Of a stretch of 64,000 nucleotides of DNA, positions 16,501-26,470 are shown in pieces. This DNA is from Limimaricola pyoseonensis (GTDB lineage: Bacteria > Pseudomonadota > Alphaproteobacteria > Rhodobacterales > Rhodobacteraceae): the NCBI RefSeq assembly GCF_900102015.1, contig NZ_FNAT01000007.1, positions 62,001 through 126,000 of the forward strand. The letters are read 5' to 3'. Numbering within the stretch: position 1 is the stretch's first letter; each line of letters begins with the position of its first letter. Made by a program: the position numbers and the translations under genes. The notes under the pieces are model-generated. The model did no database searches, was not told the origin of the DNA, and saw only the letters and a list, made by a program, of their open reading frames with translations.

Positions 16501-17061
16501 GGGCCGAAGGCCGGCGGGCCGCGCTACGTCGCGCGATTCACCGAGCCGACGCGCATCCCGTCGCTGGCGGCGAACGGGCCCGAGGTGCCGAGCGAGAAGG
16601 TGCAGGCGCTGCTCGACGCGGCAACGCCGGCCACCGATCGCAGGGGCACCGTCACCCTTCCGGGGCCGACCGGCGAGTCGAACCGGCTTTCGGTGGTGCC
16701 GCGCGGCACCGTGCTCTGCCTCGGCCCGTCGGTCGAGGAGGCGCGGATGCAGATGCAGCACGCGGCCGAGGCCGGCTGCGCCGCCATCGGCGTGGCGCCG
16801 GGTCTTTCGGGCGAGGCCTGCCTCGACGGCACGCTCGACCCGAAGGCGCTCGAGAGCCTGCGCGGCGTCGATGCCGTGGCGCTGCGCGGCGGCTCGGAGG
16901 CCCTGCGCCCGTTCCGCGCCGCGCTCGCCGCGCGCGAAGGCAAGCGGGTGCCGCTTCTGGCCGAGGAGGACATCGCGACGCGGCTCTTCCTCGAGCGGCA
17001 TGTCTGCGTCGACACCACCGCGGCGGGCGGAAACGCCAGCCTGCTCGCCAGCGTCGGCTGA
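13591..17061 (+). CDS. putA: Bifunctional proline dehydrogenase / L-glutamate gamma-semialdehyde dehydrogenase
   Basis: An 1156-residue PutA that oxidises proline to glutamate. Residues about 130-480 are the FAD-dependent proline dehydrogenase barrel (VRLVKGAYWD-type motif reads LRLVKGAYWDTEIKRAQ). Residues about 540-1010 are the aldehyde dehydrogenase, with SPWNFPLAIFTGQVAAAL, ETGGLN and the catalytic cysteine in GQRCSALR. A C-terminal extension of about 150 residues follows. There is no ribbon-helix-helix domain at the N-terminus, so unlike E. coli PutA it should not repress its own gene; PutR beside it is the likely regulator. AAGGGGG precedes the ATG. The enzyme is membrane-associated and feeds electrons to quinone. 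Confidence 0.96.
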   Translation: MSELDDLRIRIRADHRRDEAEVLADLMAADPISSEIRTAATRRGAELVRAIRNDTRPGIMEAFLAEYGLSTREGIALMCLAEALLRVPDAHTMDALIEDKITPSDWSAHLGKAASPLVNASTWALMLTGKVLDEKGEGLGLVLRRAIKRLGEPVIRAATHAAMREMGKTFVLGRDIDEAIKRSRGPMKSGVTYSYDMLGEAALTAKDAAGFMKSYSDAIARISKEATAADIRDNPGISVKLSALHPRYEEAQRERVMEELVPRLTELARAAKAGNMGLNVDAEEADRLDLSLDIIEAVLSDPELAGWDGFGVVVQAYGRRVGGVIDWLYALSEKLDRKIMLRLVKGAYWDTEIKRAQVEGLTDFPVFTEKAATDVAWLSCAKRLLGMTDRIYPQFATHNAHSVATVMEMAGGRQDFEFQRLHGMGEALHDKQIEKEGTRLRIYAPVGAHRDLLAYLVRRLLENGANSSFVNQIVDESVPPEVVAADPFEKLGGPRPKELRDPRALFQPERENSRGWDLTAVDQLAEFDAGRNAYREGHWSAGPILAGEAEGEETLRVTNPADPADVVGEVVMSSKADVETAISHARRWQAPASTRGAALRKAADLYEEHAHEFFALVAREAGKTPKDAIAELREAVDFLRYYAARGEELKDPARGTFACISPWNFPLAIFTGQVAAALAAGNAVIAKPAESTPLVAALGVRLMHEAGVPREALQLLPGAGRVVGAAITSDPRIAGVCFTGSTETAIGIDRAMAANMDPTAPLIAETGGLNAMIVDSTALPEQAVRDIVNSAFQSAGQRCSALRMLYLQEDIAERFLEMLKGAAEEMGIGDPWAHSTDVGPVIDARAEKGIVDHVEKARAEGRLMWQLETPEKGFYVGPALIRLNGIEELEREIFGPVLHVATFKSHEIDDVIDAVNATGYGLTFGLHTRIDERVEHVTRRVHVGNLYVNRNQIGAIVGSQPFGGEGLSGTGPKAGGPRYVARFTEPTRIPSLAANGPEVPSEKVQALLDAATPATDRRGTVTLPGPTGESNRLSVVPRGTVLCLGPSVEEARMQMQHAAEAGCAAIGVAPGLSGEACLDGTLDPKALESLRGVDAVALRGGSEALRPFRAALAAREGKRVPLLAEEDIATRLFLERHVCVDTTAAGGNASLLASVG

Positions 17062-17067
17062 CACCGG

Positions 17068-17089
17068 CCGGGGCCGCGCGCGGCCCCGG
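17068..17089 (+). terminator. GC-rich palindromic hairpin after putA
   Basis: A 22-base perfect palindrome (arm CCGGGGCCGCG) begins seven bases after the putA stop and is followed by GGTTCC. A second smaller hairpin (CCGCCCG, two-base loop) lies directly after. The stem is very strong but has no T-run. The rest of the 227 bases up to the next gene shows no clear gene or promoter. Confidence 0.55.
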
Positions 17090-17288
17090 TTCCGCCCGTC
17101 CGGGCGGCGCTCTCGGCGCCTGACGAGGGGAATGCGGCGTCCGCCGAAAGGCGTGACGCCGTTTCCGTTTTTGCCGGGTTTTTCGTGACCTTGTCACGCG
17201 GAAGTGTCGCAAGCCCCTCGAAAACGGGGACCGCATTCCGCGCGATCCGGTCTAGACTCGGCCCCGTCATAAGCCAGGGGAGGGGTGC

Positions 17289-20200
17289 ATGACGATCAAC
17301 GTGTCGCTCGACGACAAGTACACGGCCGAGACCGGCCACGTCTTTCTCACCGGTATCCAGGCGCTGGTGCGCCTGCCGATGACCCAGATGCGGCGCGACC
17401 GCGCCGCCGGGCTGAATACCGGCACCTTCATCTCGGGATATCGCGGCTCGCCGCTGGGCGGCTACGACCAGCAGCTGATGGCCGCGCGCAAGCATCTCGA
17501 CCCGCTCGACGTGGTGTTCCAGCCCGGCGTCAACGAGGACCTCGCCGCCACCGCGGTCTGGGGCAGCCAGCAGCTCGCGCTCTCCGAGGGCGCGAAGAAG
17601 GACGGCGTGCTGGGCCTGTGGTACGGCAAGGGGCCGGGCGTCGACCGCTCGGGCGACGTGCTCAAGCACGCCAACGCCGCCGGCACCTCGGCGCATGGCG
17701 GCGTGCTGGCCATCGCCGGCGACGACCACACCTGCAAATCCTCCTCGATCCCGCACCAGTCGGACCACGCCTTCATCTCGGCGCTGATGCCGATGCTCTA
17801 TCCCAGCTCGGTGCACGAGTTCCTCGAGCTGGGCCTGCTCGGCATCGCCATGTCGCGCTATTCGGGCTGCTGGGTCGGCTTCAAGGTGATCTCCGAGACG
17901 GTCGAGACCTCGACCGTGATCGATCTCGGGCAGGAGCGGCGGCAGTTCCTGCTGCCCACCGATTTCGACATGCCCGAAGGCGGTCTGAACCTGCGCTGGC
18001 CCGACCCGCCGCTGGTGCAGGACGAGCGGCTGCAGGAGCACAAGGGCTTCGCCGCGCTCGCCTTCGCCCGCGCCAACCGGGTCGACCAAGTCACGATCGA
18101 CACGCCCAACGCCCGCTTCGGCATCGTCGCCTCCGGCAAGGCCTACGAGGACGTGCGCCAGGCGCTGGCCGAGCTGGGCCTCGGGCCCGACGAGTGGAAG
18201 GCGATCGGCCTGCGCCTCTACAAGGTGCGCATGCCCTGGCCGCTGGAGCCCGAGGGCATCCGCCACTTCTCGGAGGGGCTCGACGAGGTGCTGATCGTCG
18301 AGGAGCGCCGCGAGATCATCGAGAACCAGATCAAGCAGCAGCTGTTCAACTGGCGCGCCGACGTGCGCCCGCGGATCATCGGCAAGCACGACGAGAAGGA
18401 CCGCCCCTTCCTGTCGCTCTCCCAGGGCCTCACCGTCGGCTCGGTCGGCCGCGCCATCGCCGACCGGCTTCTGCACATCGACCTGCCCGAGGGGCTGCAC
18501 GACCGGATCGAGGCCGAGCTGAAGCGGCTCGAGGCCGGCCATGCGCGCGGCCTCGCCCACGAGGCGCCGGTGACGCGCCTGCCGCATTATTGCCCGGGCT
18601 GCCCGCACAACACATCGACCAAGGTGCCCGAGGGCTCGAAGGCGATGGCCGGCATCGGCTGCCACTACATGGTGCAGTGGATGGACCGCAACACCGAGAC
18701 CTTCACCCATATGGGGGCCGAGGGCGTGCCGTGGAGCGCGATCGGCAAGTTCACCGAGGAGAAGCACCGCTTCGTCAACCTCGGCGACGGCACCTTCTTC
18801 CATTCCGGCCACCTCGCGATCCGCCAGTCGGTCGCGGCCAAGGCCAACATTACCTACAAGATCCTCTACAACGACGCGGTCGCCATGACCGGCGGCCAGA
18901 AGGTCGACGGGCCACTCTCGCCCGAGCAGGTGACGCATCAGGTCGCGCATGAGAACGTCGCGAAGATCGTGCTGCTCTCGGACCACCCCGAGAACTACTC
19001 GACCTCCGACCTGGCGCCGGGCACCGAGATCCGCCACCGCGACGAGGTCGACGCGGTGATGAAGGAGCTGCGCGAGATAGAGGGCGTGACCATCATGGTC
19101 TACGTCCAGACCTGCGCCGCCGAGCTGCGCCGCCGCCGCAAGCGCGGCAAGGCCGAGGACCCGGACATGCGGGTGCATATCGACCCGGCGGTCTGCGAGG
19201 GCTGCGGCGACTGCTCGGTGCAGTCGAACTGCATCGCGGTCGAGCCGCTGGAGACCGAGCTGGGGCGCAAGCGGCAGATCAACCAGTCGGCCTGCAACAA
19301 GGACTTCTCCTGCCTCAAGGGCTTCTGCCCCTCCTTCGTGACGCTGCGCGGCGCCAAGCCGCACAAGCGCCCGGCGGCCGAAGGGCCGGACGTCTCGACG
19401 CTGCCCGAGCCGCAGCTGCCGCAGATCGTCAAGCCGTGGAACGTCGCCGTCACCGGCGTCGGCGGCACCGGCGTGCTGACCATCGGCGCGCTTCTGGGCA
19501 TGGCCGCGCATCTCGAGGGGCTGTCGCCGATGATCCTCGACATGGCGGGCCTCGCGCAGAAGGGCGGGGCGGTGCTGAGCCACATCCGCATCTCGACCCA
19601 TGAGCGCCCGGCCACCGCGCCGCGCATCGCGACCGGCACGGCCGACGTGCTCTTGGCCGCCGACAGCGTGGTCGCGGCCTCGAAGGACGGCGTCACGCTC
19701 TGCGACGCGGAGCGCACCCACGCGGTGATGAACACCAAGCTCTCGCCGACCTCGGACTTCGTGCGCATCCGCGACTTCGACTTCCGCTCGGCTGGGGTGA
19801 TGCGCGCGGTCGAGAAGACGGTGCGCTCGCCCGAGCATTTCCACGACTTCGCCCATGTCGCGCGCGAGCTTTGCGGCGACGAGATCGCGGTCAACATCAT
19901 GATGCTGGGCTATGCCTGGCAGCAGGGGCTGATCCCGGTCGGGCGCGAGGCGATCGCCGAGGCGGTGCGCCTGAACGGCGTGGCGGTGCAGTCCAACCTC
20001 GACGCCTTCGACTGGGGCCGGGTGATGGCCGCCGACCCGCAGCGGGTGATCCGCGAGATGGGCGAGACCGACGAGCCGCCGCATGTCCCGCAGGCGCAGA
20101 TGACGCTCGACCAGCTCGTCGCGCACCGCACCGGGCATCTGACCGACTACCAGAACGCCAGGCTCGCGCGGCGCTACACCGACCGGGTCGCGTCGGTGCG

Positions 20201-20756
20201 CAATGCGGCCGCCTCACACCCCATGGGCGACAAGATCGCCCGCGCGGTCGCGCAGAACTATGCCAAGCTGCTGAGCTACAAGGACGAATACGAGGTCGCC
20301 CGGCTCTTTACTCGGCCCGAGTTCTCGGAGAACCTGCGCCGGCAGTTCGACGGTGACTACAAGATCGCCTTCAACCTCGCGCCGCCGGGCCTGCCCGGCA
20401 CCGACGCCGAAGGCCGGCCGAAGAAGCGCGAGTTCGGGCCTTGGGTCCTGAAGGCGTTCCGGGTGCTGGCGGCGGCGAAGCGGCTGCGCGGCACGCCGCT
20501 CGACGTCTTCGGCCGCAGCGAGGAGCGGCGGGCGGAGCGGGCGCTGATCGGCGCCTACGAGGCGGACATGGATCTGGCGATGGAGCGTCTGGGGAAGGGG
20601 CGCGACGCCGAGATCCTGCAACTGCTCGAACTGCCGGACCAGATCCGCGGCTACGGCCCGGTGAAGGCCAAGGCGATGGAACAGGCGGCCCCGCGGCGCG
20701 AGGCGCTGAGGGCCGCGATCAGGGAGGACGCCCCGCAAGCGGTGGCGGCGGAGTAG
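17289..20756 (+). CDS. ior: Indolepyruvate ferredoxin oxidoreductase, fused alpha-beta
   Basis: An 1155-residue 2-oxoacid:ferredoxin oxidoreductase in which the IorA-like and IorB-like parts are one chain. The first 620 residues hold the pyrimidine- and TPP-binding domains (GYRGSPLGGYDQQL, LPHYCPGCPHNTS, GIGCHYMVQWM, LGDGTFFHSG). A ferredoxin-like cysteine motif CEGCGDC starts near residue 637. The gamma-type domain (GVGGTGVLTIGALLGMAA) follows near 720. It oxidatively decarboxylates aryl or branched 2-oxoacids to acyl-CoA in amino acid breakdown. AGGGGAGG precedes the ATG. It ends 86 bases before liuB, and a short leader frame with a hairpin lies between. Confidence 0.93.
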   Translation: MTINVSLDDKYTAETGHVFLTGIQALVRLPMTQMRRDRAAGLNTGTFISGYRGSPLGGYDQQLMAARKHLDPLDVVFQPGVNEDLAATAVWGSQQLALSEGAKKDGVLGLWYGKGPGVDRSGDVLKHANAAGTSAHGGVLAIAGDDHTCKSSSIPHQSDHAFISALMPMLYPSSVHEFLELGLLGIAMSRYSGCWVGFKVISETVETSTVIDLGQERRQFLLPTDFDMPEGGLNLRWPDPPLVQDERLQEHKGFAALAFARANRVDQVTIDTPNARFGIVASGKAYEDVRQALAELGLGPDEWKAIGLRLYKVRMPWPLEPEGIRHFSEGLDEVLIVEERREIIENQIKQQLFNWRADVRPRIIGKHDEKDRPFLSLSQGLTVGSVGRAIADRLLHIDLPEGLHDRIEAELKRLEAGHARGLAHEAPVTRLPHYCPGCPHNTSTKVPEGSKAMAGIGCHYMVQWMDRNTETFTHMGAEGVPWSAIGKFTEEKHRFVNLGDGTFFHSGHLAIRQSVAAKANITYKILYNDAVAMTGGQKVDGPLSPEQVTHQVAHENVAKIVLLSDHPENYSTSDLAPGTEIRHRDEVDAVMKELREIEGVTIMVYVQTCAAELRRRRKRGKAEDPDMRVHIDPAVCEGCGDCSVQSNCIAVEPLETELGRKRQINQSACNKDFSCLKGFCPSFVTLRGAKPHKRPAAEGPDVSTLPEPQLPQIVKPWNVAVTGVGGTGVLTIGALLGMAAHLEGLSPMILDMAGLAQKGGAVLSHIRISTHERPATAPRIATGTADVLLAADSVVAASKDGVTLCDAERTHAVMNTKLSPTSDFVRIRDFDFRSAGVMRAVEKTVRSPEHFHDFAHVARELCGDEIAVNIMMLGYAWQQGLIPVGREAIAEAVRLNGVAVQSNLDAFDWGRVMAADPQRVIREMGETDEPPHVPQAQMTLDQLVAHRTGHLTDYQNARLARRYTDRVASVRNAAASHPMGDKIARAVAQNYAKLLSYKDEYEVARLFTRPEFSENLRRQFDGDYKIAFNLAPPGLPGTDAEGRPKKREFGPWVLKAFRVLAAAKRLRGTPLDVFGRSEERRAERALIGAYEADMDLAMERLGKGRDAEILQLLELPDQIRGYGPVKAKAMEQAAPRREALRAAIREDAPQAVAAE

Positions 20757-20765
20757 GGAGAGAAC

Positions 20766-20842
20766 ATGTTCGACGACGCGACGTGGCGCGATCGGGGTGA
20801 GCCCCGATCGCCGGCCGAAGACCTGCGGGCGGGGATGCGCTG

Positions 20843-20843
<1 letters not shown>
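20766..20843 (+). CDS. Possible 25-residue leader peptide ahead of liuB
   Basis: A short frame, starting [11 protein letters not shown] and ending AGMR, begins six bases after GGGAG and stops in TGATG, where its stop overlaps the liuB start. This is the arrangement of a translationally coupled leader. It contains a perfect 10-bp hairpin. I do not recognise the peptide, and it could be chance or a remnant of a lost gene; it is too short for codon statistics. Confidence 0.35.
20788..20811 (+). promoter_or_regulatory. Perfect 10-bp hairpin within the liuB leader
   Basis: GCGATCGGGG is followed by TGAG and its exact reverse complement. The structure sits inside the short leader frame, 31 bases before the liuB start. 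It could be a terminator for the oxidoreductase gene, an attenuator whose folding depends on leader translation, or both; there is no T-run. Confidence 0.55.
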
Positions 20844-22450
<1,607 letters not shown>

Positions 22451-22457
22451 GGCGGGC

Positions 22458-22868
22458 ATGGTGACGATGGAGGAACTGAAGGCCCGCGACCCGGAGCTGG
22501 TGAGCTTCCGCTTCGGCGACGGGCCCGAACTTTGCGCCGAGCTGATCGCTCTGGTCCGCTCGGGCGCCAAGACCGCGACCTGCGGCGCGCTGCGCGACTT
22601 CGAGGCAGGCGAGCCCCTGCCGGCGGTCGGCCGCCGCGACGTGGCGCTGAACTGGGACGGCAGCCCGGCGCTGCTGATCGAGACGGTCGAGGTCACGCAG
22701 CGCCGCTTCTGCGACGTCGATGCCGAGTTCGCCCTGGCCGAGGGCGAGAACGAGACGCTGGAAGGCTGGCGCGAGGGACACCGCCGCTACTTCGAGCGCA
22801 ACGGGGGCTGGAGCCCCGAGATGATGCTGGTCTGCGAGAGATTCCGGCTGGTGGAGGATTTCGCCTGA
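22458..22868 (+). CDS. ASCH domain protein
   Basis: A 136-residue ASCH-domain protein. The fold is indicated by FRFGDGPELCAELIALVRSGAKTATCG, the polar GRRDVALNWDGSP turn, VEVTQRRFCDVD and a C-terminal LVCERFRLVE. ASCH proteins are RNA- or nucleoside-binding modules related to PUA; some bacterial members hydrolyse N4-acetylcytidine. It is embedded in the leucine-degradation operon, seven bases after liuB and overlapping liuD by three bases (TGATG), so it must be expressed with them. A role in leucine catabolism is not evident. An in-frame ATG at 22467 is an alternative start. Confidence 0.85.
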   Translation: MVTMEELKARDPELVSFRFGDGPELCAELIALVRSGAKTATCGALRDFEAGEPLPAVGRRDVALNWDGSPALLIETVEVTQRRFCDVDAEFALAEGENETLEGWREGHRRYFERNGGWSPEMMLVCERFRLVEDFA

Positions 22869-24853
22869 TGTTCGACAAGATCCTGATCGCCAACCGCGGC
22901 GAGATCGCCGCGCGGGTCATCACCACCGCGCGCCGGATGGGGCTGAAGACGGTCGCCGTGCATTCCGACGCCGACGCGAACGCGGTGCATGTCAAGCTCG
23001 CCGACGAGGCGGTGCGCATCGGCCCGGCGCCGGTGGGCGAGAGCTATCTCAAGATCGACGCCATCCTCGAGGCCGCGAAACGCACCGGCGCCGGAGCGAT
23101 CCACCCGGGCTACGGCTTTCTCTCTGAGAACCCCGATTTCGTCGAGGCGGTCGAGGCCGCGGGGCTGGTCTTCGTCGGCCCGCCGGCGAGCGCGATCCGC
23201 GCCATGGGCCTCAAGGACGCCGCCAAGAAGCGGATGGAGGAGGCCGGCGTGCCGGTCGTGCCGGGCTATCACGGCGAGGGGCAGGACGCGAAGATGCTGG
23301 CCGAGGAGGCCGAGCGGATCGGCTACCCGGTCCTCATCAAGGCCCGCGCGGGCGGCGGCGGCAAGGGGATGCGGCTGGTCGAGCGGGCGGCGGATTTCGC
23401 CGACGCGCTCGAAGGGGCGCAGGCCGAGGGCCGGGCGAGCTTCGGCGACCCCGCCGTGCTGGTCGAGAAGTTCATCACCTCGCCGCGCCATGTCGAGATC
23501 CAGGTCTTCGCGGATTCCCACGGCAACGTCGTCCACCTGTTCGAACGCGACTGCTCGCTGCAGCGGCGGCACCAGAAGGTGATCGAGGAGGCCCCGGCGC
23601 CGGGCATGCCCGACAATGTCCGCGCCGCGATGGGCGCGGCCGCGGTCGAGGCGGCGCGCGCCATCGGCTATGTCGGGGCGGGCACGATCGAGTTCATCGC
23701 CGACGGCTCCGAGGGGCTGCGCGAGGACGGGTTCTGGTTCATGGAGATGAACACCCGCCTGCAGGTCGAGCATCCGGTGACCGAAGCAATCACCGGGCTC
23801 GATCTCGTCGAGTGGCAGATCCGCGTCGCGCGCGGCGAGGAACTGCCGCTGAAGCAGGACGAGCTGGGCATCGACGGCCACGCCTTCGAGGCGCGGCTCT
23901 ACGCCGAGGACGCCGATCGCGGCTTCCTGCCCGCCACGGGCCGGCTGGAGCGGCTGCGCTTCCCCGAGGCCGCGCGCTTCGAGCTGGGCGCGGTGCGGGT
24001 CGATGCCGGCGTGCGCGAAGGCGACGCGATCACCCCGCATTACGACCCGATGATCGCCAAGGTGATCGCGCATGGCGCGACGCGGCAGGAGGCGATGGCG
24101 CGCCTGCTGGCGGCGCTCGAGGCCACGCAGGTCGGCGGCACGGTCACCAATCTCGGCTTCCTCGCCGCGCTCTTGCGCCACGAGGGCTTCGCCAATGGCG
24201 AGGTGGACACCGGGCTGATCGGCCGCGACCTCGAGGCGCTGACGGCGAAGGCCGAGATGCCCGCCCACGTGCCGGTGCTCGCGGCACTCGCCGCCGCCGG
24301 TCTCGACCACCCGCCCGCCGCGCAGGACCCGTGGGACGCGCTTCGGGGCTTCCGCCACTGGGGCGCCTCCGAGATCCACGTGCCGCTCCTGCACGAGGGC
24401 GAGCCGCTGGAGGTGGCGCTGGTCAAGGACGGGCCGGGCAGCTGGCACCGCGAGGGTAGCGAGACGGCTGTTTCACGTGACGCAAACGGCCTCGCCGTGA
24501 CGTCCGGCGGCCGCCGCTTCCGCGCCGAGGCGGCGAAGCATGGCCATCGCGTCACCGTCTGGGACGCGGGCCGGGCCTGGGTGTTCGAGATCCCCGATCC
24601 GCTGGCCGCGGCCGAGGCGGCAGGCGGCGGCGACGGCATCGTCGCGCCGATGCCGGGCCTCGTTAAACGGATGCGCGCCGAGGCCGGGCAGACGGTCGAG
24701 AAGGGCCAGCCGCTCGCCATCCTCGAGGCGATGAAGATGGAGCACACGCTCACCGCACCGCGCGACGGGGTGGTGGCCGAGGTGCTTGCCAAGGAAGGGT
24801 CGCAGGTCTCCGACGGCGACCTGCTGCTGACGCTGGAGCCGCAAGATGACTGA
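22868..24853 (+). CDS. liuD: Methylcrotonoyl-CoA carboxylase biotin carboxylase subunit
   Basis: A 661-residue alpha subunit. Residues 1-450 are biotin carboxylase with ATP-grasp motifs (ILIANRGEIAARV at the start, GGGGKGMR near 165, EMNTRLQVEHPVTE near 295). The C-terminal 70 residues are the biotinyl domain with EAMKMEH, the lysine near residue 622 being the biotin site. It charges biotin with bicarbonate and ATP and delivers CO2 to the LiuB carboxyltransferase. The gene overlaps both neighbours (3 bases with the ASCH gene, 8 bases with liuE). Propionyl- or acetyl-CoA carboxylase alpha subunits look alike; context decides. Confidence 0.93.
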   Translation: MFDKILIANRGEIAARVITTARRMGLKTVAVHSDADANAVHVKLADEAVRIGPAPVGESYLKIDAILEAAKRTGAGAIHPGYGFLSENPDFVEAVEAAGLVFVGPPASAIRAMGLKDAAKKRMEEAGVPVVPGYHGEGQDAKMLAEEAERIGYPVLIKARAGGGGKGMRLVERAADFADALEGAQAEGRASFGDPAVLVEKFITSPRHVEIQVFADSHGNVVHLFERDCSLQRRHQKVIEEAPAPGMPDNVRAAMGAAAVEAARAIGYVGAGTIEFIADGSEGLREDGFWFMEMNTRLQVEHPVTEAITGLDLVEWQIRVARGEELPLKQDELGIDGHAFEARLYAEDADRGFLPATGRLERLRFPEAARFELGAVRVDAGVREGDAITPHYDPMIAKVIAHGATRQEAMARLLAALEATQVGGTVTNLGFLAALLRHEGFANGEVDTGLIGRDLEALTAKAEMPAHVPVLAALAAAGLDHPPAAQDPWDALRGFRHWGASEIHVPLLHEGEPLEVALVKDGPGSWHREGSETAVSRDANGLAVTSGGRRFRAEAAKHGHRVTVWDAGRAWVFEIPDPLAAAEAAGGGDGIVAPMPGLVKRMRAEAGQTVEKGQPLAILEAMKMEHTLTAPRDGVVAEVLAKEGSQVSDGDLLLTLEPQDD

Positions 24854-25697
24854 GCGCGTCGAGATCGTCGAGGTCGGCCCGCGCGACGGGCTGCAGAACG
24901 AGAGCAAGGTGATCCCAGCCGCGGCCAAGATCGAGCTGGTCGACAGGCTTTCGGCCTGCGGCTTCCGCCGGATCGAGGTGACGAGCTTCGTGAACCCCAA
25001 GCGCGTGCCGCAGATGGCCGACGCGGCCGAGGTGCTGGCCGGCATCGCCCGCAATCCAAACATCCGCTACGCCGCGCTGACCCCGAACCTGCGCGGCTTC
25101 GAGGCCGCGCGCGACGCGCGGGCCGAGGAGGTCGCGGTGTTCGGTTCGGCCTCGGAAGGGTTCAGCCAGGCCAATATCGGCTGCTCCATCGCCGAGAGCA
25201 TGGAGCGGTTCCTGCCCGTGATGGAGGCCGCGCAAGGAGCCGGCCTGCCGGTGCGCGGCTACGTCTCCTGCGTCACGCACTGCCCCTATGACGGCAAGGT
25301 CGAGCCCGAGGCGGTGGCCGATGTCGCCGCGCGGCTTCTCGAGATGGGCTGCTACGAGATCAGCCTCGGCGAGACGCTGGGCCGGGCGCTGCCCGAGGAC
25401 ACCGACGCCATGCTGGACGCGGTTCTGCAGCGGGTGCCGTCGGAAAAGCTCGCGGGCCATTTCCACGACACCTCGGGCCGGGCGCTCGACAATGTCGCGG
25501 TCTGCCTCGACCGGGGCCTGCGGGTGTTCGACGCCAGCATCGGGGGCTTGGGCGGCTGCCCCTTCGCGCCGGGTGCCGCGGGCAACGTCGCGACCGAGGG
25601 GCTGGCGCTGATGCTGCAGGAGCGGGGCTTCGACACCGGGCTCGACATGAAGCGGCTGGCCGAGACGGCGGGCTTCGCCAAGGAGCTGCGCGCATGA
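24846..25697 (+). CDS. liuE: Hydroxymethylglutaryl-CoA lyase
   Basis: A 283-residue TIM-barrel lyase of the HMGL-like family. It opens EIVEVGPRDGLQNESKVI, the metal and substrate motif, has the HFHDTSG motif (GHFHDTSGRA) and near the end the active-site loop GGLGGCPFAPGAAGN whose cysteine is catalytic. It cleaves HMG-CoA to acetyl-CoA and acetoacetate, the last step of leucine degradation. It overlaps liuD by eight bases and liuC by four, so the three are one translational unit. Length is slightly under 300 as expected for bacterial forms. Confidence 0.95.
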   Translation: MTERVEIVEVGPRDGLQNESKVIPAAAKIELVDRLSACGFRRIEVTSFVNPKRVPQMADAAEVLAGIARNPNIRYAALTPNLRGFEAARDARAEEVAVFGSASEGFSQANIGCSIAESMERFLPVMEAAQGAGLPVRGYVSCVTHCPYDGKVEPEAVADVAARLLEMGCYEISLGETLGRALPEDTDAMLDAVLQRVPSEKLAGHFHDTSGRALDNVAVCLDRGLRVFDASIGGLGGCPFAPGAAGNVATEGLALMLQERGFDTGLDMKRLAETAGFAKELRA

Positions 25698-26470
25698 CAT
25701 ACGAAACGCTGGAGCTTTCGACCGACGATCGCGGCGTGCTCACCGTCACGCTGAACGCGCCAGAGCGGAAAAACGCGCTCTCGGCGCGGATGATGGACGA
25801 GCTGACGCATCTCGCCTCGCATGAGGGCGCGCAGGCGCGCGCGGTGGTGCTGCGGGGCGCGGGCGACGTGTTCTGCGCCGGCGGCGACCTGAACTGGATG
25901 AAGGCGCAGATCGCGGCCGACCGGGCCGGGCGCATGGCCGAGGCGAAGCGCCTCGCCAACATGCTCGGCGCGCTCAACACCATGCCGCGGCCGCTGATTG
26001 GGAAGATCCATGGCGGCGCCTATGGCGGCGGCGTCGGCATGGCCTGCATCTGCGACGTGGCGATCGCCGCGCACGGCACGCGCTTCGGCTTCACCGAGAC
26101 CAAGCTCGGCATCATCCCGGCGACGATTTCTCCTTACGTGCTGGCACGGATGGGCGAGGGGCGGGCGCGGCAGGTCTTCATGTCGGCGCGGCTGTTCGAC
26201 GCCGCCGAGGCCGAGCGGCTGGGCATCGTCGCCCGCGCCGTGGCGGCGGAGGATCTCGACGCCGCGGTCGAGGCCGAGGTCGCGCCCTATCTCAAGATCG
26301 CGCCCGGCGCGGTCGGCCGCTCCAAGGCGCTGGCCCGCGCGCTCGGGCCGCGCATCGACGACGAGGTGATCGCCGCGACGATCGAGCGCCTCGCCGACGC
26401 CTGGGAGAGCGAGGAGGCGGAGGAGGGCATCTCGGCCTTCCTCGAGAAGCGCCCCGCCCGCTGGACGTGA
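25694..26470 (+). CDS. liuC: Enoyl-CoA hydratase family, methylglutaconyl-CoA hydratase
   Basis: A 258-residue crotonase. The oxyanion-hole segments are FCAGGDLNWM near residue 60 and KIHGGAYGGGVGMACICDVAIA near 105. The hydratase glutamate region reads ETKLGIIPATISPYV. In this operon it most likely hydrates 3-methylglutaconyl-CoA to HMG-CoA for the lyase encoded just upstream. The start overlaps the liuE stop (ATGA) and the stop overlaps the next regulator gene's GTG. Crotonases are hard to tell apart by sequence, so substrate relies on operon context. Confidence 0.9.
   Translation: MTYETLELSTDDRGVLTVTLNAPERKNALSARMMDELTHLASHEGAQARAVVLRGAGDVFCAGGDLNWMKAQIAADRAGRMAEAKRLANMLGALNTMPRPLIGKIHGGAYGGGVGMACICDVAIAAHGTRFGFTETKLGIIPATISPYVLARMGEGRARQVFMSARLFDAAEAERLGIVARAVAAEDLDAAVEAEVAPYLKIAPGAVGRSKALARALGPRIDDEVIAATIERLADAWESEEAEEGISAFLEKRPARWT

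Noticed and set aside
20788-20811. UGA in the hairpin loop as a selenocysteine signal
   Set aside because: The TGA is out of frame with the leader and no selenoprotein reading results.
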